Source of the DNA: Amycolatopsis sp. MtRt-6
GTDB lineage: Bacteria > Actinomycetota > Actinomycetes > Mycobacteriales > Pseudonocardiaceae
Reading direction: 5' to 3'
NCBI RefSeq assembly: GCF_017308975.1
Contig: NZ_JADWPD010000003.1
Location: 424,176-488,175 of the forward strand
DNA length: 64,000 nucleotides
The translations under genes were made by a program, and so were the position numbers. A model generated the notes under the pieces. It was not told where the DNA came from. It did no database searches and saw nothing but the letters and a program-made list of their open reading frames with translations. Of this stretch, positions 63,665 to 64,000 are shown piece after piece (the stretch's first letter is position 1; the number at the start of each line of letters is the position of its first letter).

Positions 63665-64000
63665 TCAGTAGCGGCCGTGGTGTTCGTGGTGGGTGAGGAC
63701 GAGGGCGGCTTGGACGATGTGGCCGATGCGGTGGGGGCAGAGGGTGATGCGGTTCAATGCCTGCCAGCGGGTTTTGAGGATGGCCATGGCGCGTTCACCC
63801 AGGGCCCGGGCTCGGGCGTGCAGCATGTTGTGGACCCGTTGCCGGGCGTTGAGGGGTGGTTGACCTGCGGTTTTCTTGAACGGGGTGAGGATGCCGATCC
63901 CGGCGGCGTGGTAGGCCTTGTCGGCCAGAGTTGTCAGGCCCTGGCCGGCGGCGGCGGTCAGCGCGCCGACGATCCCGTGGTCGCGGGCGGCGGAGAGGTC
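63665..64000 (-). mobile_element. IS5-type (DDE_Tnp_4-like) transposase, C-terminal part
   Basis: The frame is open to the window edge: 111 residues and a stop at 63665-63667. LTTLADKAYHAAGIGILTPFKKT with RALGERAMAILKTRWQALNRI and HIVQAALVLTHHE is the end of IS5/ISL-like DDE transposases (the Asp-Lys-Ala-Tyr segment, then the catalytic Glu-containing helix). The rest lies beyond the window. The terminal inverted repeat is not obvious on this side; the repeat array of the palindrome family abuts it. Confidence 0.85.

Overview
The window is high-GC, densely coded actinobacterial chromosome. The gene content and order (carD-ispD-ispF-cysS-rlmB, mutY, mhuD, clpC, lsr2-lysS-coaX-panD-panC) fit the mycolic-acid/Pseudonocardiales branch. 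Codon use, a repeated intergenic palindrome family and the mix of secreted enzymes look most like Amycolatopsis or a close relative; that genus call is inference. There are no rRNA, tRNA or CRISPR features. Most of the window is ordinary chromosomal core and near-core.

Layout: 1-5.2 kb carries the tail of an ArsR-type regulator, a secreted alpha/beta hydrolase, a frameshifted GNAT gene, a small HTH regulator, a secreted C39-type protein and an ECF sigma factor with a membrane partner. 5.2-13.4 kb is a conserved block: radA and an lpqE-like lipoprotein leftward, divergent from carD, a degenerate ispD, ispF, two F420/FMN-type PPOX proteins, a HAD protein, cysS and rlmB. 13.4-19.1 kb holds an MBOAT acyltransferase, a histidine phosphatase, a transglutaminase-like protein and a three-gene set (membrane protein, cupin, HD protein) behind a perfect inverted repeat; this set is the best candidate for an undescribed system. 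19.1-24.7 kb has a DUF4265 protein, a class II aldolase, a DivIVA-like coiled coil and three tandem DUF445 membrane genes, the middle one broken. 24.7-28.6 kb is a zinc ABC transporter with a Zur-like box, followed by a LacI regulator.

28.7-36.9 kb runs from a beta-carbonic anhydrase through a glycosyltransferase, mutY, a Tat-type amidase, a hydrolase, an M1 peptidase and an AAA+ ATPase to mhuD overlapping a sirtuin gene. 36.9-45.4 kb has a membrane EEP nuclease-fold protein, a DrrAB-type exporter, a large AfsR/SARP-like regulator, a second M1 peptidase and pcp. 45.5-50.8 kb holds a membrane protein, a small type VII-like secretion set (two substrate-like proteins, a YbaB-fold protein and a convergent membrane-anchored Hsp70) and a HigBA-type toxin-antitoxin pair. 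50.8-63.4 kb carries clpC, an IdeR-boxed FhuF-like reductase, a DinB/MPI-fold protein and an AraC regulator, then lsr2, lysS, a methyltransferase, the coaX-panD-panC-DUF2520 pantothenate/CoA operon and a PrsW protease. The window ends in a tandem palindromic repeat array next to a truncated IS5-type transposase.

The main surprises are a dispersed family of covarying hairpin repeats (three loci, one flanked by an 18-bp direct repeat), an over-represented 13-bp word GTCCA-N3-TGGAC inside genes, an IspD homologue that has lost most active-site motifs, and a radA-to-rlmB block inverted relative to mycobacteria with no disA beside radA.
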